A DNA stretch of 64,000 nt from Sphingomonas sp. Leaf9 (GCF_001421355.1 NZ_LMKC01000003.1:164-64163), one strand, 5' to 3'; shown: positions 1 through 8,359, counted from the first letter of the stretch. Program-made: numbers and translations. The notes: generated by a model from the sequence alone, not told the origin.

Positions 1-195
1 AAATGCCTCGCGACGCTGAAGCGGACCCATGCCGGCACCGGCTTTATCCACGAGGCGTTTGAAAAGGACGATTCGGCCAAGTTCACCCGCGACTGGTTCG
101 CCTGGGCCAATGGCCTATTCGGCGAGTTCATCCTCCACCTCGCCGCCACCCGGCCGCAGCTGCTCAAGGCACCGCTGGACCGCATCGCCGTTTGA
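1..195 (+). CDS. C-terminal fragment of GH125-type (DUF1237) exo-alpha-mannosidase
   Basis: Only the last 64 codons lie in the window, open from base 1 to the TGA at 193-195. The peptide contains GFIHEAF followed by FTRDWFAWANGLFGEFI. This matches the conserved end of glycoside hydrolase family 125 (DUF1237), metal-independent alpha-1,6-mannosidases of the (alpha/alpha)6-barrel type. The family trims alpha-mannosides, often in polysaccharide utilisation loci. Substrate and secretion cannot be judged without the N-terminus. A TetR regulator follows in the same direction after about 47 bp. The family assignment is recognised from the motif only, so it is fairly but not fully secure. Confidence 0.7.
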   Translation, partial: KCLATLKRTHAGTGFIHEAFEKDDSAKFTRDWFAWANGLFGEFILHLAATRPQLLKAPLDRIAV

Positions 196-242
196 CACAG
201 GGGGCTTGTCCGGGCGGCGGAAAGGAATATGTACCAGCCGTT

Positions 243-854
243 ATGGAAAAGACCGTCACGGCCGCCGCCAAGGGCCGCCCCAGAGAATTCTGCACCGATC
301 GGGCGCTGGCGGCGGCGCTCGGCGTCTTCTGGTCCAAGGGCTATGACGGCGCGTCGATGGCCGACCTGACCGACGCGATGGGGATTACCAAGCCGAGCCT
401 GTACGCCGCGTTCGGCAACAAGGAGGCGCTGTTCCACAAGGCGCTCGACCTCTATGAGGCCGAGAAGCTGGAATATATGCGCAAGGCATTGCAGCAGCCG
501 ACCGCGCGCGGCGTTGCCGAAACCATCCTGCGCGGCGCGATCGAGGCGCAGACCAGCAGTTGCGATCCCAAGGGGTGCCTGGGCGTCATCAGCATGAATG
601 CGTGCGGGGCCGAGGCGGGATCGATCAAGGCCGATATCCTGCAACGGCGCGCATCGTCACAGGCCGCACTGGTCGAACGGTTCGAACAGGCCAAGCGCGA
701 CGGCGACCTGCCCGACCATGTTGATATCGCCGGCCTGACCGGATATCTTTTCGCGATCCTGCAGGGGATGGCGGTGCAGGCCGGATCGGGCGCGACCCGC
801 GCCGATTTGGAGCGCGTGGCCGCGACCAGCCTGATGATGTGGCCGGGACAATAG
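243..854 (+). CDS. TetR/AcrR-family transcriptional regulator
   Basis: A 203-residue protein. The N-terminus runs GRPREF, then a helix-turn-helix (roughly residues 20-63) with GASMADLTDAMGITKPSLYA, the usual TetR DNA-binding signature ending in FGNKEALF. The C-terminal half is the all-helical ligand and dimerisation domain, with a CDPKGCLG segment typical of a common AcrR-type subgroup. I chose the ATG at 243, because a TTG at 192 would add an untypical 17-residue leader and overlap the upstream gene. The ligand is unknown. Just downstream lies a promoter bracketed by inverted repeats, a plausible target. As the operator lies after the gene and not before it, autoregulation is not suggested. 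Confidence 0.9.
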   Translation: MEKTVTAAAKGRPREFCTDRALAAALGVFWSKGYDGASMADLTDAMGITKPSLYAAFGNKEALFHKALDLYEAEKLEYMRKALQQPTARGVAETILRGAIEAQTSSCDPKGCLGVISMNACGAEAGSIKADILQRRASSQAALVERFEQAKRDGDLPDHVDIAGLTGYLFAILQGMAVQAGSGATRADLERVAATSLMMWPGQ

Positions 855-858
855 TATA

Positions 859-924
859 TTCTACCGACCGGTATAAAAGTCGTTGACGACTCGTTTCGCT
901 GTTAATATACCGGTCAGTATAGAA
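859..924. promoter_or_regulatory. Inverted operator-like repeats flanking a promoter
   Basis: TTCTACCGACCGGTATA at 859-875 is matched in opposite orientation by TATACCGGTCAGTATAGAA at 906-924, with two extra bases in the second copy. Each contains the palindromic core ACCGGT. TetR-family operators are typically such 15-20 bp partial palindromes, and two copies around a promoter fit repression. The regulator encoded immediately upstream is the obvious candidate. This is inference from position and symmetry. Confidence 0.55.
883..911 (+). promoter_or_regulatory. Sigma70-type promoter TTGACG-N17-TATACC
   Basis: TTGACG at 883-888 and TATACC at 906-911 are separated by exactly 17 bp, close to the sigma70 consensus. 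The -10 hexamer lies inside the second operator-like repeat, so a bound regulator would block polymerase. Transcription would run rightwards towards the CDS at 1182. Confidence 0.5.
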
Positions 925-1181
925 GGGGTGGCCGACGTGACCACCTCCGGCTTTCGCAAGGATGCCGCTATGCCCGAACCTGCTTTCCGCGCGTCGTCCC
1001 GGTAACCCGGCGGCACGCGCCACCCATTTTTCATCGTCGACAGACCTGCCCCCGTCCGGCGACCGTGCCGTGGGAAGCGACGGTCTGCGTCCAGCTATTC
1101 GGCGTCACCCGCAAGGGGCCTTGGCGGCGGCACGATGTTGCCTGCCGGGTGAGGGGTGCTGCCGCAAACGGGAGGAACTTC

Positions 1182-1601
1182 ATGGCCTATCTTCATTTCT
1201 CCAGCGACCCGATCCTGTCACCGTTCATCGGTGCCGATGTCATGGCGCCCGATGCCAGCCCCAAGAAAGCCGCCGCGACCGGGCTGACCGCGCTCGAATG
1301 GTCAGTCGTCGCGCTGGCGCAGGGCGATCGGATGGCGTCGCTGCGCGAACCGTCGCCCCTGTCGATCGCGCTGGGCCGGGTATTCGGGCGGGGCGGGCGG
1401 TCGCCGACGCTGGCCGATCCCCGGCTGGAGGCGCTGCGGCGGATGGCGGTGCTCAGCTGGCATCGCGGCTTTGCGGTGCCGACCCACGAACTGACCGCGT
1501 TCCTGCGCGCCGGCTTCACCACCGAACAATATGAAACGATGGTGGCGAGCATCGGTGCTGCGGTATCGGACGCACGGACCCGGCGGCACGGCGAGCACTG
1601 A
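1182..1601 (+). CDS. Hypothetical protein, 139 residues
   Basis: I do not recognise a family. The ATG at 1182 has a GGAGG ribosome-binding site six bases upstream, which favours it over longer starts in frame (for example at 1065). The product has no signal peptide or membrane segment. Its central part reads LTALEWSVVALAQGDRMASL and its C-terminal part FLRAGFTTEQYETMVASI, suggesting a small soluble helical protein. It is the only gene downstream of the putative TetR-controlled promoter, and the next gene is convergent. Small proteins of this general look occur in sphingomonads, but no function can be given. Confidence 0.6.
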   Translation: MAYLHFSSDPILSPFIGADVMAPDASPKKAAATGLTALEWSVVALAQGDRMASLREPSPLSIALGRVFGRGGRSPTLADPRLEALRRMAVLSWHRGFAVPTHELTAFLRAGFTTEQYETMVASIGAAVSDARTRRHGEH

Positions 1602-1697
1602 TCGCGGCTAGCGCGGTTTCCGACTATCTCGCACCACCGTCATCGCCCTGCGGCCGACCGCTAACGCGAAGGTGATCCAACATGGTCGGAAACCGCT

Positions 1698-3068
1698 CTA
1701 TCCGGCGAACAGCAACGTCACGCGCAGCCCCGGCCGGTTGTCGGCAACCGCGATCGACAGCCCCAGCCGCTGGGCGGCGGAACGGACGATCGCGAAGCCC
1801 AGCCCGCTACCCTCGCTCCCCTGGCTGCTCGACAGGCGGGTGAAGCGGTTGCCCAGTTGCTCCAAATCGGCGGCGGGCAGGCCGGGTCCGTCATCGGCGA
1901 CGGTGACCGCAACCCCCTGTGGCGTCGTTGCCAGCGCGATCACCACCCGGCCGCCGCGCCGGTTATAGCGGATCGCGTTGTCGAGCAGGTTCGACAGGAT
2001 TTCGAACAACAGGGTGCGGTGGCTCCGGACGCTCGGCGCGTGGTCGGCGTCGAGGTCGACCTCGACTCCCGCCTCGATCGCCTGCGCGATGCGGCGGTTG
2101 AGGACGGCGATGGCCAGTTCGCGCAGGTCGACGGGTTCGAACGGCGGGGCGGTCCCGGCTTCTTCGGCGCGGGCGAGGGCCAGCAGCTGCTTGACCAGAT
2201 GTTCCAGTCGGTCGGCGGCATCGGCGATTTCGCCCAGCGCCGCCGGGTCGCCGCGCCGGGCCAGCGTTACCTGCAATTTTAGCACCGCCAGCGGGGTCCG
2301 CATCTGGTGCGAGGCATCGGCGGTGAAGCGGCGCATGCCCGCGGTCGCGCTGTCCAGTCGGGCGAGGAGGTGGTCGAACGCCTGCGCCAATGGTCGCAGT
2401 TCGACCGGCAACGGCCCGGTGGCGAGCGGCGACAGGTCGGGCGTGGCGCGGGTGTCGCGCGCTGCAACCACGCCGCGCAGGCGGGACAGCGGGCGCAGAC
2501 TCCATCCGAGTGCCGGACGGATCAGCAGCATCGCCACGCCGACCAGCGCGAGTTCGCCGACGATCAGCGCCAGCAACAGCCGGCGTTGCAACGCGTGACG
2601 ACCGTCCAGCGTCTCGGCGACCTGCACGATCACCGGCTGGCCGATGCGCGGCAGCGAGCGGCGGACCTCGGCGATGCGGATCGGCTGGTCGCGGTAGCTG
2701 GCGTCGCGAAACCGGGGCGTGTCGAGCGCGAGGTCGGCGATGCGCGGGGCGGACAGGTCGGCATAGCCGGTCAGCAGCCGGTCGCCGACTGCGATCCGGT
2801 AATACACATTGTCGCGCTCGCTATTCTCCAGCATCCCGAATGCGGCGGCGGGCAGGTCCATGGTGACCTCACCCGCCTCCACCTGCACCGTCTCGGCGAT
2901 CGCGCCCAGCGCGCCGCCCAGCACGCGGTCGTTGGTGCGCCGCACGACATCGGCGATCAGCGCCGCGCCCGCGACCCCCAGCAGGACGGCGATGGCGAGC
3001 ATCGGCGCCAGCATCGCGGCGAGCAGCCGGGTGCGCAGCGCCGGGGCGCGGCCGGGATCAGCCGGCAT
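1698..3068 (-). CDS. Sensor histidine kinase, TctE/QseC-like
   Basis: A 456-residue membrane sensor kinase. A first membrane helix lies at about residues 16-40. It is followed by a periplasmic domain (41-160) of the TctE type (2CSK_N), a second helix (163-184), HisKA with the phospho-acceptor H254 in ASHQMRTPL, and a catalytic domain with N box (NLLDN, 360-364), DDGPGL and GSGLGF. The start at 3068 (ATGCCGGCTGA) overlaps the stop of the upstream response regulator by 11 bp, so the two are coupled. TctE-type kinases usually sense tricarboxylates and control their uptake. The divergent genes encode a binding protein, porin and CitMHS transporter, which fits. The exact ligand is inferred, not shown. 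Confidence 0.92.
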   Translation of the reverse strand: MPADPGRAPALRTRLLAAMLAPMLAIAVLLGVAGAALIADVVRRTNDRVLGGALGAIAETVQVEAGEVTMDLPAAAFGMLENSERDNVYYRIAVGDRLLTGYADLSAPRIADLALDTPRFRDASYRDQPIRIAEVRRSLPRIGQPVIVQVAETLDGRHALQRRLLLALIVGELALVGVAMLLIRPALGWSLRPLSRLRGVVAARDTRATPDLSPLATGPLPVELRPLAQAFDHLLARLDSATAGMRRFTADASHQMRTPLAVLKLQVTLARRGDPAALGEIADAADRLEHLVKQLLALARAEEAGTAPPFEPVDLRELAIAVLNRRIAQAIEAGVEVDLDADHAPSVRSHRTLLFEILSNLLDNAIRYNRRGGRVVIALATTPQGVAVTVADDGPGLPAADLEQLGNRFTRLSSSQGSEGSGLGFAIVRSAAQRLGLSIAVADNRPGLRVTLLFAG

Positions 3069-3723
3069 CGAGCAGATAGCCGACGCCGCGTACCGTACGG
3101 ATCGCCGGCCCGTCAGGGGCAAGCTTGCCGCGCAGCCGGGTGATGTTCACCTCGATCGCGTTGGGGCCGACCGGATCGTCATAGCCGAACACTTCGGATT
3201 GCAGCGTTTCGCGTGGCACGATCTGTCCGGCGCGGGTGGCGAGCGCATCGAGCACCGCCCATTCGCGCCGCCTGAGGTCCAGCGTCCGACTGCCGACCTG
3301 CGCCTGTCCGGTCGAGCGGTTGAGCGAGAGGGTACCGATGACCAGTTCGGGCACCGGATCGCCGCCGCGCCGACGGCCGAGTGCCCGGATGCGCGCCTCC
3401 AGCTCCTCGGGCGCAAAGGGTTTGCGCAGGTAATCGTCGGCGCCGAGGTCCAGCCCGCGCACCCGGTCGTCCAGCGCGTCGCGCGCGGTCAGCATCAGCA
3501 CCGGCACCTTGTCGCCCCGCCGTCGCAACGCCTGCAAAACTGCAAACCCGTCCATGTCGGGCAGGCCGACGTCGAGCACGACCAGCGCATAGGGTTCGGT
3601 CGCCAGCACCATCAGCGCATCCTCGCCGCCACCCACATGGTCGACCGCATGGCCCGCGCCGCGCAGCAGCGCGACGATGCTGCGCGCCAGCGGCGCGTCA
3701 TCCTCGACGATCAGGATTCGCAT
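3058..3723 (-). CDS. OmpR-family response regulator, TctD/QseB-like
   Basis: 221 residues: a receiver domain beginning MRILIVEDD with phospho-acceptor D51 in VVLDVGLPDMDG and a conserved KPF lysine near residue 102, followed by a winged-helix OmpR/PhoB output domain ending VRGVGYLLDAG. The reading frame is open far upstream on this strand, but MRILIVEDD at 3723 is the family's normal start. It is first in a two-gene operon with the sensor kinase and is divergent from the solute-binding protein gene at 3820. The 96-bp space between them is the likely control region for both directions. By family analogy it would activate the transporter genes when the kinase senses a carboxylate. Confidence 0.93.
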   Translation of the reverse strand: MRILIVEDDAPLARSIVALLRGAGHAVDHVGGGEDALMVLATEPYALVVLDVGLPDMDGFAVLQALRRRGDKVPVLMLTARDALDDRVRGLDLGADDYLRKPFAPEELEARIRALGRRRGGDPVPELVIGTLSLNRSTGQAQVGSRTLDLRRREWAVLDALATRAGQIVPRETLQSEVFGYDDPVGPNAIEVNITRLRGKLAPDGPAIRTVRGVGYLLDAG

Positions 3724-3819
3724 CGGGACGCCGTGCGGTGAAAGGCGGGTGACAGGTTCGGTTCGTACGACATGCTGCAAGCTTACCCGAACCCAGATGC
3801 GGGAAGCGAGAGGACCTGG

Positions 3820-4890
3820 ATGAAAGCTCTTACGATCCTGTTGGTGATCCTGTTCGGATATGCGGTGCCGGCCACGGCGCAGCGGCCGGCGGGCTATCCG
3901 CGATCCTATGACGCGCTGGTCGATGCCGCGCGGGCGGAACGGGGCGTGCGCGTCTATGGCAATGCCGATGCCGCGGCGATGGCGCCGCTGATCGCGCTGT
4001 TCCAGCAGACCTATCCCGGCGTCACCGTCCGCTACGAAGACCTCGAGTCGCGCGAAATCTATCGCCGGGTCGTCATGGAAGCGCGCAGCGGCCGGCCGGG
4101 CGCCGATCTGGTCTGGTCGTCGGGCATGGATTTGCAGGCGAAGCTGATCAACGACGGCTATGCGCAGGCGTATCAAAGCCCCGAGAAACCGGCGCTGCCG
4201 TCGAACGCGGTGTGGAAGAATATGGGGTACGGCGTCACCGCCGAACCGGTCGCCTTCGTCTATAATCGCCGGCTGATCCCCGCCGGGCGCGTGCCGCGCA
4301 CGCATGAGGCGTTCGAGGCGCTGCTGCGCGCGGGGCGCGTGCCGCTGACCGGCAAGGTCGCGACCTATGATCCGGCGCGATCGAACGTCGGCTATCTGTA
4401 TCTGACCGAGGATTATGCGATCACCCGCGACACGAGGTCGCTGGTGCAGGCGATGGCGGCGACGCGGCCGTGGTTGTCGGCGACGACCGAGCCGATGCTG
4501 GCGGCGGTGGCTGATGGCCGCATCGCCATCGCGTATAATGTCGTCGGCCCCTATGCGCTGGCCGCGGCGAAGCGCGATCCCCGGATCGGGGTCGTGTTCC
4601 CGCGCGACTATACCCTGATCGCCTCGCGCGTCGCGTTCATCGCCCGCGATGCGCAGCGCCCGGCGGCGGCCAAGCTGTTCCTCGATTTCCTGCTGTCGCG
4701 GGACGGGCAGACGCTGCTGGCGAAGCAATGGCTGCTGCCGGTGCGCAGCGATATCCGCGCGCCGCGCCTGTCCACCGAACAGCAGCGCCCGATCCGGGTC
4801 GGCCCCGGCCTGCTCGTCAATCTCGATACGATCAAGCGTCGGCGATTCCTCGCCGAATGGCGCGCGATCCTGACCCAAGGAACCAAGTGA
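3820..4890 (+). CDS. Extracellular solute-binding protein (SBP_bac_1/Fe3+-type), orphan
   Basis: A 356-residue periplasmic protein with a Sec signal peptide (residues 1-21, ending ATAQ). The fold is the type II periplasmic binding protein seen in iron- and spermidine-type ABC systems (SLVDAARAERGVRVYGN-like opening, then GADLVWSSGMD and IAYNVVGPYALA). The ATG at 3820 follows GAGAGGA; a start at 3772 would put 16 residues in front of the signal peptide. No ABC permease or ATPase is encoded nearby. Its stop overlaps the porin start (TGATG), and it is divergent from a TctDE-like sensor pair. In Bordetella a tricarboxylate-binding protein acts as co-sensor for the related BctDE pair, so this protein may serve signalling more than transport. 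That role is inference. Confidence 0.82.
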   Translation: MKALTILLVILFGYAVPATAQRPAGYPRSYDALVDAARAERGVRVYGNADAAAMAPLIALFQQTYPGVTVRYEDLESREIYRRVVMEARSGRPGADLVWSSGMDLQAKLINDGYAQAYQSPEKPALPSNAVWKNMGYGVTAEPVAFVYNRRLIPAGRVPRTHEAFEALLRAGRVPLTGKVATYDPARSNVGYLYLTEDYAITRDTRSLVQAMAATRPWLSATTEPMLAAVADGRIAIAYNVVGPYALAAAKRDPRIGVVFPRDYTLIASRVAFIARDAQRPAAAKLFLDFLLSRDGQTLLAKQWLLPVRSDIRAPRLSTEQQRPIRVGPGLLVNLDTIKRRRFLAEWRAILTQGTK

Positions 4891-6386
4891 TGACGTTGTT
4901 TCGTAGCGGTTGCGCGATCGCGGCGCTGATCTGCGCCACCCCGGCATTGGCGCAGGCGCCGAGCCAGGAAGAACTGGCCGCGCTGGTGAAGGCGCAGGCC
5001 GAAGAGATCGCGGCGCTGCGCACCCGGCTCGACCGGCTGGAGGGCGCGCAGGTCGCCGCTGCCCAGCCGTCCCCGGCCCAGGCTGCGGCGACCGCCCCGG
5101 TTGCGGTGGCACAGGCCCCGGTACCGGTTCCGTCGCAGACCGGGCGTAACGTCACCAGCCCGTTCGCGCCGCAGCTGGTGCCGCCCGGCCCGGCGGAGCG
5201 CGACGTGGCGCAGGCGCGACAGGCCAATGCGGCGGGCGTCACCACCGAATGGGGCGCGGGGCTGCCGGTGTTCCACTCGGCGGACGGCATCTACACCTTC
5301 AAGCCGCGCGGGCGCATCCTGACCGATGTCAGCTCGACCTTCGGATCGGACTATACCGGCCGCAACATCACCACGACGGGGATGCGCGCGCTGCGCCTCG
5401 GCCTCGAAGGCGGGGTGGGGACGCATTTCTTCTACCAGTTCGAAACCGATTTTTCGGAGAACGAGGTCGACATCGTCACCGCGTTCATCGGCTGGCGCAA
5501 CCGGATCGCACCCGGCCTCGATTACGATGTGCGCGCCGGCCACCTGTTCAACGATCGCGGGTTCGAAGGGTCGACGGGTTCGGATTCGACGCCGTTCATG
5601 GAACGCACCGTCGTGTCGACCGCGATCATCCCGCAGCGCGGCTTCTACGGCGTCGGCATCATGCCGCGCCTGTTCTGGAAGACGGGTCACGCGTCGCTGA
5701 CCGTCACCGGCGACCGGATCGACGGCAACCAGTCGGGCAATGACAGCCGCACCGCGCTCGCCCGTGTCCACTGGAATCCGATCAAGACCGGCAACAGCGT
5801 CCTGCACCTGGGCGCATGGGGGTTCGACGAAGGACTTGCCGCCGGCGCGACGACGCTCACCCGCAACACGGTGATCGGCGGCCGCTTCAACGGCGCGCTG
5901 CGCGTATCGTCGGGGACGCTGACCGGCGGGACCGGCACCACCGGCTACGGCCTCGAACTCGGCGGCTATGTCGGCCCGGTGTGGCTGATGGGCGAGGCGG
6001 GGCAGCGGCATGCGCGCCTCGACGCCGGCCGCCCCGATTTCGTCAGCAAGGCGTGGAGCCTGTCGGGGGGCTGGTTCATCACCGGCGACCTGCCGCCCTA
6101 TAACCCCCGGCTGGGCAGTTTCGGCCAGCCCAAGGTGCTCCGCCCGATCTTCGAGGGCGGACCCGGCGCGATCGAGCTGACCGCGCGCTACGAAAATCTC
6201 GATTACACCGACCTGCTGACCGGCGGGCAGGGCTGGGCGGCGACGATCGGCGCCAACTGGTATCTCAACAGCTTCACCCGCTTCCAGGCCAATCTGGTCC
6301 ACTGGAACACCGACAATCGCGCCGGCGCCTATGTCGGGCCCGATGACGGCCAGACCGTCATGACCCGTATCGCCGTCACCTTCTGA
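4890..6386 (+). CDS. OprP/OprO-family outer-membrane porin
   Basis: 498 residues with a signal peptide (1-22, ending PALAQ), a short N-terminal coiled coil (about 26-52, LVKAQAEEIAALRTRLDRLE), an Ala/Pro linker, and a long beta-barrel. The barrel carries porin O/P signatures such as FYQFETDFSENEVDI and FNDRGFEG, and its last strand ends in Phe (MTRIAVTF), as needed for outer-membrane insertion. The N-terminal coiled coil may form the trimeric stalk found in OprP-like proteins. The start at 4890 overlaps the stop of the binding-protein gene. With the CitMHS symporter downstream, it probably admits an anionic carboxylate or its metal complex. OprP itself takes up phosphate, so the substrate is open. 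Confidence 0.85.
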   Translation: MTLFRSGCAIAALICATPALAQAPSQEELAALVKAQAEEIAALRTRLDRLEGAQVAAAQPSPAQAAATAPVAVAQAPVPVPSQTGRNVTSPFAPQLVPPGPAERDVAQARQANAAGVTTEWGAGLPVFHSADGIYTFKPRGRILTDVSSTFGSDYTGRNITTTGMRALRLGLEGGVGTHFFYQFETDFSENEVDIVTAFIGWRNRIAPGLDYDVRAGHLFNDRGFEGSTGSDSTPFMERTVVSTAIIPQRGFYGVGIMPRLFWKTGHASLTVTGDRIDGNQSGNDSRTALARVHWNPIKTGNSVLHLGAWGFDEGLAAGATTLTRNTVIGGRFNGALRVSSGTLTGGTGTTGYGLELGGYVGPVWLMGEAGQRHARLDAGRPDFVSKAWSLSGGWFITGDLPPYNPRLGSFGQPKVLRPIFEGGPGAIELTARYENLDYTDLLTGGQGWAATIGANWYLNSFTRFQANLVHWNTDNRAGAYVGPDDGQTVMTRIAVTF

Positions 6387-6408
6387 TCCTTCAGGGAGCA
6401 TTACGCCC

Positions 6409-7710
6409 ATGAACCTCGCGCTGCTCGGCTTCCTGATGGTGGCCACCTTCATGACGCTCATCATGACCAAGCGGATGACCCCGCTGGTCGCGCTGATTAC
6501 CGTCCCCACCGCCTTTGCCCTGTTCGCCGGATTCGCCGGTGGCCTGGGCGACATGATGATCGACGGGATCAAGAACCTCGCGCCGACCGGCGTGATGCTG
6601 CTGTTCGCGATCCTGTTCTTTTCGATCATGACCGATACCGGGCTGTTCGACCCGCTGGTCAACCGGCTGTTGAAGGTCGTGCATGGCGACCCGCTGCTGA
6701 TCCTGGTCGGCACCGTCGTGCTGTGCGCGATCGTCAGTTTGGATGGCGATGGGTCGACGACCTATATCATCACCATCGCCGCGTTGCTGCCGCTCTACAA
6801 ACGCTATGACATGAACCGGCTGTACCTGTGCTGCCTGCTGATGAGCACCAGCGGGGTCATGAACCTGACGCCGTGGGGCGGGCCGACCGCGCGGGCCGCC
6901 AGCGCGCTGAAGCTCGATCCGGCCACGCTGTTCCTGCCGCTGATCCCCGGCATGATCGCCGGTCTCGCCTTCCTGATCGGCCTTGCCATCTGGTTCGGGC
7001 GCAAGGAGCGTCGCCGCATCGGGCACGTCAAGGCGAACGAGCCGACCGCCTTCACCGGCATGGCCGTGTCGCAGTTTCCCGAGGCCCGCCGCTATCATCT
7101 GCGCTGGTTCAACGGCGCGCTGACCGTCGCGCTGATCGCCGGGCTGGTGCTGGGCGTGCTGCCGCTGTCGGTGCTGATGATGCTGGCGTTCGCCATCGCG
7201 ATGATCGTCAACTATCCGCAGGTCGCCGAACAGAAGGAGCGAATCGCCGCCCATGCCGGCAACGTCCTGTCGGTCGTGTCGCTGATCTTTGCCGCCGGCA
7301 TCTTCACCGGCATCCTGTCGGGCACCGGCATGGTGGAGGCGATGAGCAAGGAAGTCGTCGGCTTCATCCCGCCGGCACTCGGGCCGTACATGGCACCGAT
7401 CACCGCGCTGCTCAGCTTGCCGTTCACCTTCTTCATCTCCAACGACGCCTTCTATTTCGGGATGCTCCCGATCCTGGCGGAAGCCGGTTCGCACTACGGC
7501 GTGGAGCCGATCGCGATTGCCCGCGCGTCGCTGATGGGCCAGCCGGTCCACCTGCTCAGCCCGCTGGTGCCGTCGACCTATCTGCTGGTCAGCCTGGCCG
7601 GCATCGACCTCGCCGATCACCAGCGCTTCACGCTGATCCCGGCGACGGTGGTCTGCGTCGTGATGACGATCGTCGGCATGGTCGTGCTCGCCTTCCCGTT
7701 CGTCAGCTGA
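6409..7710 (+). CDS. CitMHS-family citrate-metal:proton symporter
   Basis: 433 residues, almost entirely hydrophobic, with about 11-12 membrane helices. The segment VSLDGDGSTTYIITIAALL and the later FISNDAFYFGMLPIL are characteristic of CitMHS transporters (ion transporter superfamily), which bring in citrate complexed to Mg2+, Ca2+ or other divalent metals with protons. The start is preceded by AGGGAG. It lies 22 bp after the porin gene and 4 bp before a TerC-like gene, in an operon facing away from the TctDE-like sensor pair. Metal preference cannot be read from the sequence. Confidence 0.92.
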   Translation: MNLALLGFLMVATFMTLIMTKRMTPLVALITVPTAFALFAGFAGGLGDMMIDGIKNLAPTGVMLLFAILFFSIMTDTGLFDPLVNRLLKVVHGDPLLILVGTVVLCAIVSLDGDGSTTYIITIAALLPLYKRYDMNRLYLCCLLMSTSGVMNLTPWGGPTARAASALKLDPATLFLPLIPGMIAGLAFLIGLAIWFGRKERRRIGHVKANEPTAFTGMAVSQFPEARRYHLRWFNGALTVALIAGLVLGVLPLSVLMMLAFAIAMIVNYPQVAEQKERIAAHAGNVLSVVSLIFAAGIFTGILSGTGMVEAMSKEVVGFIPPALGPYMAPITALLSLPFTFFISNDAFYFGMLPILAEAGSHYGVEPIAIARASLMGQPVHLLSPLVPSTYLLVSLAGIDLADHQRFTLIPATVVCVVMTIVGMVVLAFPFVS

Positions 7711-7714
7711 GCCG

Positions 7715-8359
7715 ATGAACGAACTCTGGAACCAGATCGTCAGCGACTTCGCCAATATCGGTAGTCCGTCCGCCCTGGCGGCGTTCGGACAGGTCGTGCT
7801 GATCGACGTGATGCTGGCCGCCGACAATGCGATCGTCGTCGGCGCGCTGGCGGCGGGGCTTCCCGCCGAGATGCGGCGCAAGGTGATCCTGATCGGGGTC
7901 GGCGCGGCGCTGCTGCTGCGCGTCGCCTTTGCGCTGCTGGTCACGCAGCTGTTGCAGGTGACCGGCCTGGTCTTTGCCGGCGGGCTGCTGCTGGTGTGGG
8001 TCGCGTGGAAGATGTGGCGCGAGTTACGCGAAGGCGGCGGTGAGGATGCTGTGGTGCAGGTCGCGCCGCGCAGCTTCGCCAGTGCCGCCTGGGCCGTTGC
8101 CATCGCCGATGTGTCGATGAGCCTCGACAATGTGCTGGCGGTCGCCGGTGCGGCGCGGGACCATCCCGGCATCCTCGCGGTCGGGCTGATCCTGTCGGTC
8201 GCGCTGATGGGGATCGCCGCCAACGTGTTGGCGCGCGTGATCGAACGCTATCGCTGGGTCGCCTATGTCGGCCTTGCCGTCATTCTCTATGTCGCGTGCC
8301 GGATGATCGTCGAGGGGCTGACCGACCCGGCGCGCGGGCTGCTGACGTTATTCGCCTGA
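7715..8359 (+). CDS. TerC/YjbE-family integral membrane protein
   Basis: 214 residues with about seven membrane helices. Two repeated acidic signatures mark the family: DVMLAADNAIVVGA near the start and DVSMSLDNVLAVAGAA in the middle. TerC-family proteins include metal exporters, such as Mn2+ exporters that support secreted metalloproteins. The gene starts 4 bp after the CitMHS stop and 16 bp ahead of an alpha/beta hydrolase gene. Placement behind a citrate-metal importer suggests that metal taken up with citrate is exported again, but this is a hypothesis. Confidence 0.87.
   Translation: MNELWNQIVSDFANIGSPSALAAFGQVVLIDVMLAADNAIVVGALAAGLPAEMRRKVILIGVGAALLLRVAFALLVTQLLQVTGLVFAGGLLLVWVAWKMWRELREGGGEDAVVQVAPRSFASAAWAVAIADVSMSLDNVLAVAGAARDHPGILAVGLILSVALMGIAANVLARVIERYRWVAYVGLAVILYVACRMIVEGLTDPARGLLTLFA

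Larger units (their letters stand above)
855..1181 (+). other. 327-bp gap with a putative TetR-controlled promoter and long leader
   Basis: This gap separates the TetR gene from the next CDS. Its first 70 bp are AT-rich and carry inverted repeats and a strong promoter-like pair (listed separately). From about 930 to 1170 it is GC-rich, with short open frames but no recognisable product. A GGAGG ribosome-binding site stands at 1171-1175 in front of the ATG at 1182. If the promoter is real, the following mRNA has an untranslated leader of about 260 nt, unusually long. I see no known riboswitch or small RNA in it. Confidence 0.5.

Noticed and set aside
3820..4890. Solute-binding protein as part of a complete ABC importer
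   Set aside because: No permease or ATPase gene is present in the window; neighbours are a porin and a secondary symporter.
3724..5112. A long N-terminal extension of the response regulator
   Set aside because: The receiver begins at MRILIVEDD (3723) as in the family; the extension runs antisense through the binding-protein gene and carries no domain.
6391..8223. A 610-codon minus-strand frame opposite citMHS and terC
   Set aside because: Low-complexity Arg/His/Asp/Gln composition and complete overlap with two clear membrane-protein genes show it is an antisense shadow.
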